Shown: piece by piece, positions 46,747 through 55,331 of the stretch | How positions within the stretch are numbered: the stretch's first letter is position 1 | Layout: each line of letters opens with the position of its first letter | Assembly (NCBI RefSeq): GCF_030409315.1 | Contig: NZ_JAUFPS010000028.1 | Coordinates: 186,001 to 250,000 of the forward strand | Direction: 5' to 3' | DNA: 64,000 bases | From: Mucilaginibacter flavus | Lineage (GTDB): Bacteria; Bacteroidota; Bacteroidia; Sphingobacteriales; Sphingobacteriaceae | The notes under the pieces: model-generated | The model's input: the letters and a program-made list of their open reading frames with translations, nothing else | Told to the model about the DNA's origin: nothing | Databases searched by the model: none | Made by a program: the position numbers and the translations under genes

Positions 46747-47241
46747 TTATGATAATGTGGCCAACAGTTCTTCCAGGTTTTTTAAAGTCATGGTGAAACC
46801 GATTTTGAAGCCTTCCAATAATTTCTCTAATCGCTCAAACGATTCGTTATAAATGGTAATGTCTACTTTTGTTTTGCCATTTTGTTCGCTAAAATTATAA
46901 TCCCATTCAGAGCCTGGCAGTTCGCGGTTTTCGTCTTTATCGGCAAAGGCGTTGTACATTTTAAAATTGGTTTTCGGAGTAATGGAAGTAAATTCCTGTA
47001 CAGACCACCGCTCCTGTCCCTCCGGAGTTATCATTGCGTAAAAGCGCCTGCCGCCTACCTCAAAATTCATGTACTTGGTTTTGGCACGCATAGGTGCGGG
47101 CGCACCCCACTGGTCAAGTAATTCGGCTTTGGTAAAGGCATCCCATACTAAAGATTGGCCGGCGTTAAATTCCCTGGTGATATAAACCATTTTGGCTGTT
47201 TTGTCAACATTAAAATCAAATAGCAAATCGTTGTTCATCAT
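46747..47241 (-). CDS. SRPBCC / AHSA1 domain protein
   Basis: Cytoplasmic protein of 164 residues with the START-like AHSA1 fold: [30 protein letters not shown] at the start, then [19 protein letters not shown] and a long C-terminal helix ([29 protein letters not shown]). Such domains bind hydrophobic ligands in a deep cavity. Its start overlaps the end of the ArsR gene by 4 bp, a pairing very common for this family; the regulator probably controls it. Confidence 0.9.
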   Translation of the reverse strand: MMNNDLLFDFNVDKTAKMVYITREFNAGQSLVWDAFTKAELLDQWGAPAPMRAKTKYMNFEVGGRRFYAMITPEGQERWSVQEFTSITPKTNFKMYNAFADKDENRELPGSEWDYNFSEQNGKTKVDITIYNESFERLEKLLEGFKIGFTMTLKNLEELLATLS

Positions 47242-47558
47242 TTTTGTTCTTTAATTGTTGTTAATAATTGGTCGAGTTGGTTAAATTGAGTTTCCCAGTT
47301 TTGTCTGAATTGGGATAACCAGTGGTCAAACTCCTGCATTTTTTTGGCGTTAAAGTGATAATAAATTTCCCGGCCGCTTTGCTCGGGCTTAATTAATTCG
47401 CATTCATACAATACTTTAATATGCTTAGACACCGCTTGCCGGGTCATGTCAAATTTTTCGGCCATTGCATTTGGCGTCAGCGCCTGTATGGCAAGCAGCG
47501 TTAAAATCGCCCTGCGTGTAGGGTCGGCTATGGCTTGAAATATATCTTGTTTCATCAT
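47238..47558 (-). CDS. ArsR-family winged-helix repressor
   Basis: Regulator of 106 residues with the ArsR winged helix: [20 protein letters not shown], the recognition part [20 protein letters not shown] and the wing [10 protein letters not shown]. No Cys metal ligands are present, so it is not a classical metal sensor; members paired with SRPBCC proteins respond to unknown cues. It overlaps the next gene by 4 bp. Its promoter contains an inverted repeat between the -33 and -7 boxes, which fits autorepression. Confidence 0.92.
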   Translation of the reverse strand: MMKQDIFQAIADPTRRAILTLLAIQALTPNAMAEKFDMTRQAVSKHIKVLYECELIKPEQSGREIYYHFNAKKMQEFDHWLSQFRQNWETQFNQLDQLLTTIKEQK

Positions 47559-47583
47559 TGACTATTAATTAAGCAACTCTGTG

Positions 47584-47619
47584 GTTGCAAATATATATGC
47601 AACTTTTGAGTTGCGCAAA
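47584..47619 (-). promoter_or_regulatory. Promoter and probable ArsR operator
   Basis: Read on the minus strand, a TTTG box (47616-47619) and a TATATTTG box (47588-47595) are 20 bp apart. Between them lies the inverted repeat GCAACT-N4-AGTTGC (47599-47614). A further GTTGC arm overlaps the -7 end. Repressor binding here would block transcription of the ArsR-SRPBCC operon. Confidence 0.65.
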
Positions 47620-47744
47620 TTTATTCGCAAATTTTTTTTTGAATATGAAAAATATGCTATCCGGACGTTAAATTGTGTTTAACTACCTTGTAATTAGGTA
47701 ATTAAAATGAGATTTTATATAGAGTATTTACTGGTAGCAGATAA

Positions 47745-47790
47745 TTAAAAAAGGAATAGCCTGCTAAAATCAATGCTTTAGCAGGCTATT
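47745..47790 (-). terminator. Intrinsic terminator downstream of tRNA-Ser
   Basis: AATAGCCTGCTAAA and TTTAGCAGGCTATT form a perfect 14-bp stem with an 8-nt loop. On the minus strand the stem is followed by CCTTTTTTAATT. It ends 11 bp beyond the tRNA 3' end. Confidence 0.85.
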
Positions 47791-47801
47791 GTATAACAGG
47801 G

Positions 47802-47889
47802 CGGAGAAGGAGAGATTCGAACTCTCGATACCCTTTTGAAGTATACACACTTTCCAGGCGTGCTCTTTCGACCACTCAGACACTTCTCC
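47802..47889 (-). tRNA. tRNA-Ser (anticodon GGA)
   Basis: The minus strand folds as a class II tRNA: acceptor GGAGAAG with CTTCTCC, a D-arm containing GAGTGGTCGAAAGAGC, anticodon loop CTGGAAA giving GGA, a long variable arm and the T-loop GTTCGAATC. The discriminator base is G. CCA is not encoded, so it must be added after transcription. A TATCTTTG box lies 21 bp upstream. Confidence 0.95.
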
Positions 47890-47910
47890 GTGTATTTGTT
47901 AAGCGGAGGG

Positions 47911-47918
47911 CAAAGATA
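47911..47918 (-). promoter_or_regulatory. -7 promoter box for tRNA-Ser
   Basis: Minus-strand TATCTTTG matches TAnnTTTG and is 21 bp before the mature tRNA 5' end. No clear -33 box was found. Confidence 0.45.
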
Positions 47919-48097
47919 AAATAATAATGGCTTTGCGGGTAATAAAAAAAGCGGGACCTTCTCACAGGGGCCCGCTCTCACAAAAACTTTAACTCAACTT
48001 ATAAATATGGCATCTGTTTATATTGACCATGTATGTGGCTGATGGTTTAATTTAAGTAAAAAATAATCGGCAACAATGCAGATAAATAATTTTAGCT

Positions 48098-48105
48098 TAT
48101 GTTTG
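48098..48105 (+). promoter_or_regulatory. -7 promoter box for polyprenyl synthase
   Basis: TATGTTTG matches TAnnTTTG and lies 53 bp before the start codon of the next gene. Confidence 0.35.
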
Positions 48106-48158
48106 CCTCATATTGCCACATGGCAATTTTACACCCATAAAAGCTTGTTTAGTTTTAA

Positions 48159-49130
48159 ATGCTGAGCATCAACGACATTAAGAAACCTATCGCTGCCGAT
48201 ATTGATGCGTTTGAAGAGAAGTTTAAATCTTCTATGCAAAGCTCTGTGCCACTGCTTGATAGAATTACCCATTACATTGTTAAGCGTAAAGGCAAGCAAA
48301 TACGGCCCATGTTTGTGTTTTTTGCCGCTAAAATTTGTGGTGGCATCAATGAGTCAACCCATCGCGGGGCGGCTTTGGTAGAGCTTTTGCATACCGCCTC
48401 TTTGGTGCATGACGATGTGGTTGATAACTCCTACCAGCGTCGCGGTTTTTTTTCTATCAATGCTTTATGGAAAAATAAGATAGCCGTTTTAGTGGGCGAT
48501 TACCTGCTATCAAAAGGCCTGCTGCTTTCTATCGATAATAATGATTTTCAATTGCTGCGTATTGTATCAGACGCTGTAAAGCAAATGAGCGAGGGCGAAT
48601 TGATGCAGATTGAAAAGGTGCGCAAAATGGATATTGGCGAACCTGTTTATTACGAGGTAATTCGCCAGAAAACAGCATCGTTAATTGCTTCCTGCTGCGC
48701 CTGTGGCGCATCGTCTGCCGGGGCCAGTGACGAGGTTGTTGAAAAAATGCGCCTGTTTGGCGAGAAGATAGGCATCGCTTTCCAGATCAAGGATGATATG
48801 TTTGATTTTGGTACCGATGACGTTGGCAAACCTTTAGGCATCGATATTAAAGAAAAGAAAGTGACCCTGCCGCTTATCTATTCTTTAGCCAATACCACCC
48901 CATCTGAAAAGAAACGCATCATTAACCTGGTGAAAAACCATAACGATGATCCTGCCAAAATAGCACAGATCATTAGATTTGTGAACGAAACCGGCGGTTT
49001 GCAATATGCGGAAACGCAAATGAAAAAATACCAGGACGAGGCTTTTGCTATTTTAGATACCTTTCCTGACAGCGAATCGCATAAAGCGCTGGAGCAATTG
49101 GTACGCTTTACTACCGAGCGTAATAAATAG
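48159..49130 (+). CDS. Trans-polyprenyl diphosphate synthase
   Basis: Prenyl chain-elongating enzyme of 323 residues that adds isopentenyl units to make the long-chain isoprenoid tail of menaquinone. The first Asp-rich motif is LVHDDVVDNSYQRRG (about residues 86-100) and the second is IKDDMFDFGTDD (about 210-221). GKQIRPMFVFFAA near residue 45 fits the substrate-binding KxxRP region. The length and motifs match IspB-like octaprenyl/nonaprenyl synthases; product chain length cannot be read directly. Confidence 0.93.
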   Translation: MLSINDIKKPIAADIDAFEEKFKSSMQSSVPLLDRITHYIVKRKGKQIRPMFVFFAAKICGGINESTHRGAALVELLHTASLVHDDVVDNSYQRRGFFSINALWKNKIAVLVGDYLLSKGLLLSIDNNDFQLLRIVSDAVKQMSEGELMQIEKVRKMDIGEPVYYEVIRQKTASLIASCCACGASSAGASDEVVEKMRLFGEKIGIAFQIKDDMFDFGTDDVGKPLGIDIKEKKVTLPLIYSLANTTPSEKKRIINLVKNHNDDPAKIAQIIRFVNETGGLQYAETQMKKYQDEAFAILDTFPDSESHKALEQLVRFTTERNK

Positions 49131-49210
49131 TCTGACAGGATTAATCAATTTTATTTATTGGGCATATTGTTTGATAGGGCTTACCGTGTCATAATCAAAT
49201 ATTTACTTGT

Positions 49211-49699
49211 ATGTCCAACATCAGCAAACCTCAAATTCCTTCATTGTTCGAATGGGCGGGCGGCATGCCAGCCTTTGTCACGCTGTTTGATAAGTTTTAT
49301 GATAAGGTTTTAGCGGATGATTTGCTACAGCCGGTATTCAAACACATGTCGGCCCAGCACAGGTTACACGTGGCTCATTTTGTGGCCGAAGTTTTAGGCG
49401 GACCGAAAGTATACAGCGAGGAGGAGGGAAGTCATTTTATCATGATTAGCAAACACCTGCAAAAATACCTTACCGAAGCGCACCGCAAACGCTGGATGGA
49501 ATTATTGCTGCAAACGGCCGATGAATTATCACTGCCGGATGATCCCGAATTTAGATCGGCATTTTTGGCTTACCTGGAATGGGGTACTCGGATAGCGGTT
49601 ATCAATTCAAAAATGGATGAAGCCAATGAGGCTGTTAACGCTCCTATGCCGCAATGGGGTTGGGGAGTGCCGGGCGGCCCTTATATTGCTGATCAATAA
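49211..49699 (+). CDS. Group II truncated haemoglobin
   Basis: Small haem protein of 162 residues with a 2-over-2 globin fold, probably for oxygen or nitric oxide chemistry. SLFEWAGGMPAFVTLFDKFYDKV is the N-terminal signature, LLQPVF and HMSAQHRLHVAHFVAEVLGG contain the region leading to the haem, and the C-terminal WGWG is typical of group II. It stands alone between the prenyl synthase and the cyclase gene, 80 bp after the former. Confidence 0.88.
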   Translation: MSNISKPQIPSLFEWAGGMPAFVTLFDKFYDKVLADDLLQPVFKHMSAQHRLHVAHFVAEVLGGPKVYSEEEGSHFIMISKHLQKYLTEAHRKRWMELLLQTADELSLPDDPEFRSAFLAYLEWGTRIAVINSKMDEANEAVNAPMPQWGWGVPGGPYIADQ

Positions 49700-49764
49700 C
49701 GTCCTTTAAATGTCAATGTAATCATTCGCGCTTTTTAACTTGCTTAAACTTGTTAACTTCGTAA

Positions 49765-50556
49765 ATGCATTCCTTTTTCCTCAATTTTCCCAAAATCACC
49801 GTGTTTGATATTCTGGATGTGGTGCTGGTGGCCTTTATTATTTACCAGTTATATAACCTTATCAGGGGTACCATTGCAGCTAATATTTTCATCGGGTTCG
49901 CGGTAATATTTGCCATGAATTTTATTGTGAACCAGCTGCACATGAAATTGCTTACCGCTATACTGGGTAAGTTTGTTGATGTAGGGATCATCGCGGTAAT
50001 TGTGGTTTTTCAGCAAGAGGTGAGGCGATTTTTATTGCTGGTTGGTAAAAACGCTTCGTTACAGCGTAATAAGGCCTGGTGGCAGTATTTCTTCGGTAAA
50101 AAAGAGGTGGAGAAAAATAACTTTGCGCGCATTAAACCCATTATTGATGCCTGCAAAAGCCTTAAACAAACCAAAACCGGCGCGCTTATTGTATTTGCCA
50201 AATATTACGACGAGCAGTTTTACCAGAACAGCTGCGAGGTGGTAGAGGCTAAAATAAGCAAGCGTTTGCTGGAAAGTATCTTTCAAAAAACAAGTCCGCT
50301 GCATGATGGCGCTGTTGTAATAGCCGAAAACAAAATTAAATCGGCAAGCTGTATTTTACCATTGACCGAAAAATCAGATTTGCCTGCCCAGTTTGGCTTA
50401 CGCCACCGCGCGGGTATTGGTGTAACCGAGGCCAACGAAGCCACTGCCATTATCATATCCGAAGAAACCGGCGAACTATCTTATGCCAAACAAGGCAGGG
50501 TGAAAATGAATATCAGCTTTGCTGAACTGGAAAAGTTATTGAATAAAGATTTTTAG
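49765..50556 (+). CDS. cdaA: Diadenylate cyclase (c-di-AMP synthase), CdaA type
   Basis: Membrane-anchored enzyme of 263 residues that makes the second messenger c-di-AMP from two ATP. Three N-terminal hydrophobic helices (VFDILDVVLVAFIIYQLY, ANIFIGFAVIFAMNFIV, GIIAVIVVFQQEVRRFL) precede the DAC domain. That domain has LHDGAVVI (the DGA motif, about residue 180) and LRHRAGIGVTE (the RHR motif, about residue 212). All catalytic parts are present. In other Bacteroidota this gene often follows folP; here a globin gene precedes it. Confidence 0.94.
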   Translation: MHSFFLNFPKITVFDILDVVLVAFIIYQLYNLIRGTIAANIFIGFAVIFAMNFIVNQLHMKLLTAILGKFVDVGIIAVIVVFQQEVRRFLLLVGKNASLQRNKAWWQYFFGKKEVEKNNFARIKPIIDACKSLKQTKTGALIVFAKYYDEQFYQNSCEVVEAKISKRLLESIFQKTSPLHDGAVVIAENKIKSASCILPLTEKSDLPAQFGLRHRAGIGVTEANEATAIIISEETGELSYAKQGRVKMNISFAELEKLLNKDF

Positions 50557-50593
50557 GATAAGATCATCTCAGCAATAAGTGTTTAACAAAATC

Positions 50594-51421
50594 ATGTTTA
50601 AAGATTTTCACATAGATCAGCTGCTTACCATATCAAATGTGCTGCTTCGGTTAGCACTAAGGTACCTGCTGTTTGCAGGTTCATTTTACCTTGTGTTTTA
50701 TGTGTGGAAAAACAAAGCCATCTGGCGTGCTAAAATTCAGCAGCGTTATCCAGAAAATAAACATGTGATCCGCGAGATTGTGACCTCGTTCTTTACCATC
50801 ATCATCTTCGGCCTGGTGATTATGGCGGTTATCATGGCAAGCAAGGCCGGGCTTACCCGAATTTACCCCGGCATCAGCGATCATGGTTATGGTTATTTCG
50901 TGCTGAGCATCGTGTTAATGATTTTGATGCACGATACCTATTTTTATTGGACGCATCGTGCCATGCATTGGAAACCTTTATTTAAACTGGTGCATAAAAC
51001 CCACCACCTGTCAACCAATCCAACACCATTTGCCGCTTATGCTTTTCATCCGCTTGAGGCTATTGTTGAAATTGGGATAGTACCCTTAATCGCCTTTACC
51101 ATTCCTTACCACGGCTTAGCCTTAACCATCTTTTCGCTTTATTCGTTGTTGCTAAATGTAACAGGGCATTTGGGTTTTGAGCTTTTTCCAAAAGGGTTTA
51201 CCATCCACAAAATATTTAAATGGCATAATACATCAACACATCATAACATGCACCACCGCCTGGTGAAGTGCAATTATGGCTTGTATTTTAATATATGGGA
51301 CAGGTTGATGGGTACCAATCACCCGGATTATGAAAAGAGTTTTGAGGCGGTGGTTGAAAAACGGAAAGGAGCGCTGGAAAATTTAACGCAGCCTGAAATG
51401 GCAGAGATTATTAAGGGATAA
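50594..51421 (+). CDS. Sterol desaturase / fatty acid hydroxylase family protein
   Basis: Integral membrane di-iron oxygenase-like protein of 275 residues. The ATG at 50594 is preferred to an in-frame GTG at 50579. Histidine clusters that bind the two irons are visible: HDTYFYWTHRAMH, HKTHHLS and HHNMHH. Several hydrophobic helices surround them. The substrate could be a fatty acid, carotenoid or sterol-like lipid. It starts 37 bp after cdaA, and its last 11 bp overlap the end of the convergent gene at 51411. Confidence 0.88.
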   Translation: MFKDFHIDQLLTISNVLLRLALRYLLFAGSFYLVFYVWKNKAIWRAKIQQRYPENKHVIREIVTSFFTIIIFGLVIMAVIMASKAGLTRIYPGISDHGYGYFVLSIVLMILMHDTYFYWTHRAMHWKPLFKLVHKTHHLSTNPTPFAAYAFHPLEAIVEIGIVPLIAFTIPYHGLALTIFSLYSLLLNVTGHLGFELFPKGFTIHKIFKWHNTSTHHNMHHRLVKCNYGLYFNIWDRLMGTNHPDYEKSFEAVVEKRKGALENLTQPEMAEIIKG

Positions 51422-51782
51422 CTTTAACTACGCTATCCTGCCTCACCGTTCCTAATCTTTTTATCAGCATATCATAATGCATGCCGGGTTCATCGGTTTT
51501 TACAATGGGCATACGATCCGTGCTGCTTACCTTAGCAATAGGCATTTTATAATCAATTGGCGAAGCTATGGCCAACTCTGTAATAGTTTTAATATTGCTG
51601 TTAAGCAATGGTTGATTCAAGATAGGTTTTAAAGAATCAAGCTTCAATAAAGTGGCACTCGCTTTTGGCTTGGCATACGGACTCCAATAACTTTTATTAC
51701 CCCAAACCGATTGTTGTATGGTTTGGGCTTTTAACTGGCTTGAGCAAGCTGCCAATAAGGCAAAAAGTATTGTTTTTTTCAT
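51411..51782 (-). CDS. Small exported protein of unknown function
   Basis: Protein of 123 residues with a clear signal peptide (MKKTILFALLAACSSQLKAQ). The mature part is polar with no motif I recognise; WGNKSYWSPYAKPK near residue 27 is its most distinctive segment. It is convergent with the hydroxylase gene and overlaps it by 11 bp at the 3' ends. The signal peptide makes a real gene likely. Confidence 0.65.
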   Translation of the reverse strand: MKKTILFALLAACSSQLKAQTIQQSVWGNKSYWSPYAKPKASATLLKLDSLKPILNQPLLNSNIKTITELAIASPIDYKMPIAKVSSTDRMPIVKTDEPGMHYDMLIKRLGTVRQDSVVKVIP

Positions 51783-51953
51783 AGTTGTAATAGGTTTATA
51801 CTAAGATAAATACAAACCCGCAATAAAAATGTTAAAAAGAGTTATTTAACATTTATTACAAAAAACATAGCCCGCTTTTTTACGTTAATTGTCAAACCTT
51901 TGGCTGGCTAAGCGATTAACAACATCCGCCTGCGGTAAAATGACAGATTTTAT

Positions 51954-51961
51954 TATTTTTG
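51954..51961 (+). promoter_or_regulatory. -7 promoter box for frr
   Basis: TATTTTTG matches TAnnTTTG and lies 16 bp before the frr start codon, so the leader would be very short. No certain -33 box is seen. Confidence 0.4.
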
Positions 51962-51977
51962 TGAAAAATTTAAACCG

Positions 51978-52541
51978 ATGAGCGAACTCATTAAAAAACA
52001 AGTGACTGATGCTAAAGCATCCATGGATAGGGCCATTGAGCATGCCGATAACGAATTAAATAAAATACGTGCCGGTAAAGCAAGCCCAGCTATGTTGGAT
52101 GATGTTAAGGTTGATTACTACGGTACACCAACGGCTTTAAGCCAGGTAGGTAGCGTAAATACACCCGATGCACGTACAATTGTGATACAGCCATGGGAAA
52201 AATCATTGCTTACTGCAATTGAAAAAGCCATTAAAGAAGCAAACCTGGGTGTTAACCCGCAGAATGATGGTATCATCATTCGTATAAACGTACCGCCATT
52301 AACAGAAGAGCGTCGTCGCGATTTGGTTAAAAAAGCTAAAGGCGAAGCCGAAAACGGTAAAGTTGCCATCCGCAATATCCGTAAAGATGCCAACGAAAAG
52401 ATCAAAAAATTAAAATCGGAAGGTGTTTCTGAAGATGAGATTAAAACAGGCGAGGCTGAGGTTCAAAAACTTACCGATGGCTACATTGTTAAAATCGATC
52501 AGCTTTCTGAAGCGAAAGAAAAAGATATCATGACGGTTTAA
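51978..52541 (+). CDS. frr: Ribosome recycling factor
   Basis: Essential factor of 187 residues that splits the post-termination ribosome together with EF-G. Family marks are LNKIRAGKASPAMLDDVKVDYYG, NTPDARTIVIQPWEKS, IRINVPPLTEERRRDLVKKAK and RNIRKDAN. Length is normal. In many genomes frr follows pyrH; here the upstream neighbour is an unrelated convergent-strand gene. A strong terminator lies directly after it. Confidence 0.97.
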   Translation: MSELIKKQVTDAKASMDRAIEHADNELNKIRAGKASPAMLDDVKVDYYGTPTALSQVGSVNTPDARTIVIQPWEKSLLTAIEKAIKEANLGVNPQNDGIIIRINVPPLTEERRRDLVKKAKGEAENGKVAIRNIRKDANEKIKKLKSEGVSEDEIKTGEAEVQKLTDGYIVKIDQLSEAKEKDIMTV

Positions 52542-52561
52542 TATTAACCTTATGTCAAATT

Positions 52562-52597
52562 AAAAGGGAATGAGCTACTTAGCCATTCCCTTTTTTT
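52562..52597 (+). terminator. Intrinsic terminator after frr
   Basis: AAAAGGGAATG (52562-52572) pairs perfectly with CATTCCCTTTT (52584-52594), and the T run continues to 52597. It lies 20 bp after the frr stop and before the ABC gene start. Confidence 0.88.
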
Positions 52598-52614
52598 ATT
52601 TTTACCGGCGAAAC

Positions 52615-54372
52615 ATGAATATACTATTTTCTTACTTGCAAAAACACCGCTGGATAGTGGTTATGGCCCTTTTTTTAGCGGCCATGAATATAGGCTTCTC
52701 CTTGCTTGATCCCTGGATAACCGGGCATATTGTAGATCAGGTGATAGAAAAGCGGAATAGTTTAGATTATCACCATTACTTAAACCAGGTATTAACCCTG
52801 GTTGGCGCGGCAATTGGTGTAGCTATGGTATCGCGGATAGCCAAAAACTTCCAGGATTATTTTACCAATATCATTACCCAAAAAGTTGGTGCCGAAATGT
52901 ATGCCGACGGTTTGAAACATTCATTGGAATTACCTTACCAGGTTTTTGAAGATCAGCGCAGTGGTGAAACTTTAGGCATTTTACAAAAGGTACGCCTCGA
53001 TTGCGAAAAATTTATCACCTCTTTCATCAGCATCTTATTTGTATCCCTCATCGGGATGGTGTTTGTGATAGTATATTCGGTAAGCGTTAATTACCAGGTA
53101 ACGTTGGTTTATTTTGCAGCTATCCCTATTATCACTTTTGTGAGTATGGCCATGAGCCGTCGCATTAAAACTATACAAAAACGCATTGTTTCTGAAACTA
53201 CCGCGCTTGCCGGCTCAACCACCGAATCATTGCGGAACATTGAACTGGTAAAAAGTTTAGGCCTGGCCAAGCAGGAAATAGAGCGCCTAAATAATACCAC
53301 CTACAAAATTCTCGATCTGGAGCTTAAAAAAGTAAAATACGTACGCAGTATGAGCTTTGTACAAGGTACCACGGTAAACTTTGTGCGTAGTGTTATGGTG
53401 GTAGTATTGTTGATGCTGATTTTTAAAGGAACTTTAACCCCTGGGCAGTATTTTAGCTTTTTGTTTTACTCATTCTTCCTGTTCAATCCTTTACAGGAGT
53501 TAGGTAACGTGATCCTTTCATGGCGGGAGGCCGAGGTTTCTTTAGGTAATTTTAAAGGGATATTAAGTACACCTATCGATAAAAAGCCTGAGAAACCGGT
53601 AATGGTAGAAAAGGTGAATACTTTAACCTTTAGCGATGTTACTTTTAAACATCTAACGGCCAATCGTAACGCGCTTAACCATATTAATTTTGAAACTAAT
53701 AGCGGCGAAACCATCGCGTTTGTTGGTCCGTCGGGTTCCGGTAAAACTACATTGGTAAAATTGCTGGTTGGCTTGTATCAGCCTTTGGAGGGTGATGTTT
53801 TGTATAACGGCATTTTAAGCAAGGAGATTGACCTTGATCAGCTGCGTGAAAAAATTGGTTTTGTAACGCAGGATACACAGCTATTCTCGGGTACTATCCG
53901 CGAAAACCTGCTGTTTGTACGTCCGGATGCTACCGATGAGGAATGTATGGATGTGTTGCAGCGTGCTGCTTGTCAAACCTTGTTGGCAAGGGCAGATAAA
54001 GGCCTCAGTACAGTTATTGGTGAAGGTGGTGTAAAAGTATCCGGCGGCGAAAAACAACGTCTCAGCATAGCCCGCGCGCTGTTACGTAAGCCCGATATAT
54101 TGGTATTTGATGAAGCTACTTCATCTTTGGATTCCATCACCGAGGAGGAAATCACCGAAACCATCCGCAACGTATCTGAGTTTGAAAATCATATCACCAT
54201 ATTGATAGCTCACCGCCTGTCAACCATTATGCATGCCGATTGTATTTACGTGCTTGAAAAAGGCCGCATCATAGAGTCGGGCAAGCATCTTGATCTGATA
54301 GCTCAAAAAGGACTTTACTACGCCATGTGGAGGCAGCAGATAGGCGAGAAGCTTACTGTTGACGCGGAATAA
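52615..54372 (+). CDS. ABC exporter, fused membrane and ATPase domains
   Basis: Half-transporter of 585 residues that would work as a dimer to export a lipid, drug or peptide. The ATG at 52615 is preferred to an earlier one at 52570, which would place the start inside the frr terminator. Six membrane helices (residues about 1-310) precede the ATPase domain with Walker A GPSGSGKTT (about residue 380), signature SGGEKQR and Walker B ILVFDEATSSLD. It resembles MsbA-type exporters, but the substrate is open. A palindrome and repeat-rich gap follow it. Confidence 0.93.
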   Translation: MNILFSYLQKHRWIVVMALFLAAMNIGFSLLDPWITGHIVDQVIEKRNSLDYHHYLNQVLTLVGAAIGVAMVSRIAKNFQDYFTNIITQKVGAEMYADGLKHSLELPYQVFEDQRSGETLGILQKVRLDCEKFITSFISILFVSLIGMVFVIVYSVSVNYQVTLVYFAAIPIITFVSMAMSRRIKTIQKRIVSETTALAGSTTESLRNIELVKSLGLAKQEIERLNNTTYKILDLELKKVKYVRSMSFVQGTTVNFVRSVMVVVLLMLIFKGTLTPGQYFSFLFYSFFLFNPLQELGNVILSWREAEVSLGNFKGILSTPIDKKPEKPVMVEKVNTLTFSDVTFKHLTANRNALNHINFETNSGETIAFVGPSGSGKTTLVKLLVGLYQPLEGDVLYNGILSKEIDLDQLREKIGFVTQDTQLFSGTIRENLLFVRPDATDEECMDVLQRAACQTLLARADKGLSTVIGEGGVKVSGGEKQRLSIARALLRKPDILVFDEATSSLDSITEEEITETIRNVSEFENHITILIAHRLSTIMHADCIYVLEKGRIIESGKHLDLIAQKGLYYAMWRQQIGEKLTVDAE

Positions 54373-54410
54373 ACTTAAATGATCTTTTTTAATGGTATGG
54401 CGTAAAGCCC

Positions 54411-54443
54411 AGACTTACGAAGTCTTAAAAATTTCGTAAGTCT
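54411..54443. repeat. Palindrome related to 20182-20214
   Basis: AGACTTACGAA pairs with TTCGTAAGTCT across 11 nt. The arm differs from the 20182 copy mainly by one transition (GCG to ACG) with the matching change in the other arm, so pairing is preserved. Confidence 0.7.
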
Positions 54444-54540
54444 TTCACGGCGTTGTGACCAAAAATGCAAATGGGGTTATGCTGAGTTATAAAATCCGGG
54501 GCCTGTGAAAGTGAAAATGACAGCATCACGAAAAAATGGG

Positions 54541-54611
54541 GTCATGCTGAGCCTGTCGAAGCACGCGGGCGAAGGCCTCTGCGCGCGAGTCTTCGACAGG
54601 CTCAGACTGAC
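54541..54611. repeat. Intergenic inverted-repeat unit, copy 1
   Basis: GTCATGCTGAGCCTGTCGAA at the left end pairs with the right end TTCGACAGGCTCAGACTGAC with few mismatches. The centre reads GCACGCGGGCGAAGGCC. A second copy follows 94 bp later. Confidence 0.8.
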
Positions 54612-54634
54612 AGCCCTTTTGTTTTTTACAACTT

Positions 54635-54705
54635 GTCATGGGTAGCCTGTCGAAGCACGCGGGCAAAGGCCTCTGCGCACGAGTCTTCGACAGGCTCAGA
54701 CTGAC
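54635..54705. repeat. Intergenic inverted-repeat unit, copy 2
   Basis: Same orientation as copy 1 and nearly identical over its right two thirds, with changes near the left tip (GTCATGGGTAGCC) and small differences in the centre (GGGCAAAGGCC). A more divergent, inverted copy lies at about 7259. Confidence 0.8.
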
Positions 54706-54732
54706 ACAGCTCTGTTCGTCAAGCCTATCTCA

Positions 54733-55329
54733 TTAAGCCGGCCAGGCCTGTAACGATGCAATATGCTCAAACATGGCATTGGCGCTGTCAACAGCTGCAT
54801 CATATTCACTCTCAGCGGCGGTATTCAACACCGCTACAAACTGTTTCCAGTTGTCTATCAATTTATCGCCGTAAACCTGGTAATAATAAAAATTGAGGTT
54901 GTAAGGAGCTAAATGCAGGTTTGTTTTTAGTCGCTTTACTATCACATTACCACCTAAAGTTGCTCCTTCCATTACATACAAGCTTCCCAAAATAGCGGCA
55001 TCGCTGTCTAAATCCAAAAAATCCGTTTCAGGTTCGATAGGGGGGACGGTGATTTTGGCTTCTTCCAAGTCTTTTTTCAGCGCTTCAAGCTTAGCCCGGT
55101 TTTTTATGTCGAGTTTTTCCTGTAATTCGGTGCTTAAGCTGTTATGCAAAAGTTCTTCGGTGCGGGCGTGGGTGAGGTAGTTGGTGGTCAGTATCTTTTT
55201 GTATTCATCGATGGTTAAAGATCCATCTATAATCTGGCCTACAAACATCAGTTGTTCCAGCTGGTCGTGTTGGTGTTTGGTAGCTTGCTTTAGGGTTTCG
55301 TGCAGCATAAAAGGAAAACGATTTAGCAT
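54733..55329 (-). CDS. Biliverdin-producing haem oxygenase
   Basis: Enzyme of 198 residues that opens haem to biliverdin, the chromophore used by bacteriophytochrome. The N-terminal helix LKQATKHQHDQLEQ contains the proximal His, and YVMEGATLGGNVIVKRL is the conserved distal helix with Gly residues. The start may be the ATG at 55329 or the one at 55308 (MLHETLK). It begins 2 bp after the second response regulator, so it is the last gene of the light-sensing operon. Context strongly supports a BphO-type role. Confidence 0.9.
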   Translation of the reverse strand: MLNRFPFMLHETLKQATKHQHDQLEQLMFVGQIIDGSLTIDEYKKILTTNYLTHARTEELLHNSLSTELQEKLDIKNRAKLEALKKDLEEAKITVPPIEPETDFLDLDSDAAILGSLYVMEGATLGGNVIVKRLKTNLHLAPYNLNFYYYQVYGDKLIDNWKQFVAVLNTAAESEYDAAVDSANAMFEHIASLQAWPA

Positions 55330-55331
55330 TA

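Larger units (their letters stand above)
54373..54732. other. Intergenic region, 360 bp, repeat-rich
   Basis: The gap holds a palindrome related to 20182 (54411-54443) and two direct copies of an inverted-repeat unit (54541-54611 and 54635-54705). It separates convergent genes. No coding sequence is seen. Confidence 0.7.

Noticed and set aside
52570..52614. Earlier ATG for the ABC exporter
   Set aside because: That codon lies in the stem of the frr terminator, so transcripts and ribosomes are unlikely to start there.
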